Below, piece by piece: positions 62,226-64,000 of a stretch of DNA of 64,000 bases. Position 1 is the stretch's first letter. Every line of letters begins with the position of its first letter. A model generated the notes under the pieces. It saw only the letters and a program-made list of their open reading frames with translations. It had not been told where the DNA came from and did no database searches. The position numbers were made by a program, and so were the translations under genes. Source of the DNA: Molanna angustata (taxonomy: Eukaryota; Arthropoda; Insecta; Trichoptera; Molannidae); assembly GCA_963576475.1 (NCBI GenBank), contig OY754970.1, forward strand, positions 33,916,619-33,980,618, written 5' to 3'.

Positions 62226-62264
62226 AATTTCTATTTCATACTGCTTTCAATAATAATGTTAATA

Positions 62265-63195
62265 CTAGTTGCATGTAACACATGAGATCCAACTGTCGAT
62301 AGCGATAGTATGTATACTGAGAAACTATAAACCAATAAATCGAAATTATTGTAAATTTTAACACATGTTGGTATGTATGTCAAGATAGGACAGTATTGAG
62401 GTCAGTCCTCTTTTCCAACCCAGAATATGAAAACAGCATGATGGTGTGTATGTATGTTTGGAGATTAAGTATCAAACTATAAAGTCTTCTTCTTAGATAG
62501 TGTGTATAGGCGACTGCCATACAAATTGTATGAAGTGATGTCATCACTAAATTCAATTTTAATAAAAATTGTTAAAAAGAATTTGAGATGAACTGCTACA
62601 ATGTTATATTTTTTATAGTAAATTAAATGATCTAGTTGGGGTGTTTCAGTTAAACACATAAATTTATCATAAAAAATTATTTTCTTAATAAAAAGTGTTT
62701 GAGAATATCTGGAATTTATTTGAAAAAATTGATTTGAGATTTTGTATTTGTCTATATTCATACCAATTTTCAGCATTCTAGCTTTTATGGTTTCTGAGAT
62801 ATATGGAAAAATAAAGTAAAAATTCAAAAGTTGATAACCCCTGACTGAAACAAAAATTCACAATTCTGAGTATAAAAATTTGTAGGCCTATAACTGTTTA
62901 TATATTCTGAATTTTGAGCTCTGTAAATTGAGCGGATCAAAAGTTATAAGGGACGGACGGACACACAGACACACCGACACACACACAGACACACGAAATG
63001 TTCTACTCCGAATTCTGATTTAATCCGTACATAGAACATATATGCAGCGAAGCCTCTAAGTTGGTGTTTATTGACTTCAAAGTTGGATAAACCGTGAAAA
63101 ATATAGACCCTACATATCAATCTCGCGTATCCTGGCTTGAAACATTGTCGATATGTTAAGAGAACAAAGTTCTCTTGAACAAATCGACAGTTAGA
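62265..63195 (-). mobile_element. Helitron-like copy H12
   Basis: CTAGTTGCATGTAACAC to GAACAAATCGACAGTTAGA, with the AC microsatellite reduced to about 62955-62996. More diverged than H5/H9/H11 and missing about 100 bases of the body. Confidence 0.85.
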
Positions 63196-63294
63196 TTATA
63201 GTAGGTATCTGTCTCCCCCAAACACTGACAATTTTAAGGTATGAAACTATTAGAACTGGAAACTGCGAGACTCTATCTGTCGATGGCGATAATA

Positions 63295-63473
63295 TGTCCT
63301 ATTCTGATCAGTCTAAATTTATCCGTCTGAATTTTAGTATAAGACAAATGTCAAAAAGTTGACTAAATTTATACGGGACTCATTACGTCACACCGCGCGG
63401 ATAAAATCCTTTTATCCATGGTCGTCCGTTGATTTAGACGTTTTCGTAATCTGAAACGAATCATAATAGGACA
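63295..63473. mobile_element. 179-bp MITE
   Basis: Ends TGTCCTATTCTGAT and AATCATAATAGGACA are imperfect inverted repeats, both flanked by TA. TA flanks suggest a Tc1/mariner-type MITE. No coding capacity. Confidence 0.55.
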
Positions 63474-63476
63474 TAA

Positions 63477-63594
63477 TGGGCCTTACTTACTATTTAAAAT
63501 ACGAGTTTAATCCGATGTTAAGTCAGTTTCGGCCATACAAAAAACTGGGTAAGTATCAGCTTAAACACAAATTGCAAATAGTAAGTAAGGCCCA
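63477..63594. mobile_element. 118-bp PIF/Harbinger-type MITE with TAA target duplication
   Basis: TGGGCCTTACTTACTATTT and AAATAGTAAGTAAGGCCCA are near-perfect inverted ends flanked by TAA (63474-63476 and 63595-63597), the 3-bp target type of PIF/Harbinger elements. It sits at the very edge of the MITE 63295-63473. Confidence 0.75.
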
Positions 63595-63627
63595 TAAGGT
63601 CTCCAATACATAATTTATATTTACACG

Positions 63628-63738
63628 AAGAGAGCCTTACTTACTATTTAAAACACGAGTTAAGTCAGTTTTGGCCATACAAAAAACTGGGTAAGTATCA
63701 GCTTAAACAAAAATTTCAAATACCTAGTAAGTAAGACC
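63628..63738. mobile_element. Second, diverged copy of the PIF/Harbinger-type MITE
   Basis: GAGCCTTACTTACTATTTAAA to CTAGTAAGTAAGACC, with the core CCATACAAAAAACTGGGTAA identical to the copy at 63477. It lies 33 bases downstream in the same orientation. Confidence 0.7.
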
Positions 63739-63783
63739 AAGTGAACTTATTGTGTAAGAATACATAAAAATCCATATTGTTAT

Positions 63784-63940
63784 AAATAAAAGTACCAAAC
63801 TAAAAAAACGTTAAATCCAAATTATTGTATATATTTAAATATTTTGTTTTCCTATACAAAACATGTATGTCAGGATAGGATAGTGTGGAGTTCATTCCTT
63901 TTTCCTACCCCTAATAGGTAAATAGCTTAATACCTACCCC
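63784..63940 (-). mobile_element. Helitron-like fragment H13
   Basis: AGTACCAAACTA, AAATTATTGTATATATTTAAA, then TTTTGTTTTCCTATACAAAAC and GTCAGGATAGGATAGTGTGG follow the 3' third of the family, diverged. The terminal hairpin and CTAG are absent. Confidence 0.6.
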
Positions 63941-64000
63941 GTATTCAGTAACTATTGTAACTAAATTAGGAATATACTAAAATTGTAGATTTTAGATTTA

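Overview
This is a 64 kb window of an insect nuclear genome, most likely a moth or butterfly. The evidence is strong AT richness, frequent TAGGTA/TACCTA words, RTE- and I-type LINEs, Penelope-like and Helitron-like elements, tRNA-derived SINEs, and protein genes in short exons with GT-AG introns. The species cannot be fixed from sequence alone. No prokaryotic operon, CRISPR array or viral gene set is present.

Only two host genes can be supported, both on the + strand. One is a THAP zinc-finger gene: a noncoding first exon near 14400-14461, then coding exons 15277-15487 and 16714-17036. The other is a complete six-exon orthologue of METTL1, the tRNA guanine-46 N7-methyltransferase (27238-31774, 239 codons). 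Both carry retrotransposon debris in their introns. Large parts of 8-10 kb, 17.8-25 kb, 46.9-50 kb and 53-61 kb hold no recognisable gene. A few GC-rich or motif-rich islands there (50.95-51.25, 57.1-57.6, 59.7-60.2 kb) may be regulatory.

The rest is transposable elements. 1-8 kb: inverted-repeat elements, a SINE, RTE fragments and two Helitron-like copies. 10.3-12.5 kb: a Penelope-like element split by an 853-bp hAT-type element with a perfect 8-bp target duplication; its 3' end carries a decayed hammerhead-like motif. 17-26 kb: a minisatellite, foldback hairpins and LINE fragments. 32-34 kb: old LINE debris. 34.6-46.9 kb: nine copies or pieces of one roughly 1-kb Helitron-like family in direct, tail-to-tail and head-to-head order. 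One of these copies was interrupted by an apparently intact 5.76-kb I-clade-like LINE (39021-44783; ORF1 466 aa, ORF2 1237 aa; 14-bp target duplication). 50-53 kb: a 166-bp TG tract, a 353-bp TA tract and an RTE insertion with a 13-bp target duplication. 61-64 kb: a LINE fragment, another Helitron-like copy and nested MITEs.

Functionally, METTL1 would act with a WDR4/Wuho partner that is not in the window, and the THAP protein is a probable DNA-binding factor. The autonomous machinery visible is the LINE's endonuclease, reverse transcriptase and RNase H. The Helitron-like, hAT-type and MITE copies are non-autonomous and depend on proteins encoded elsewhere.
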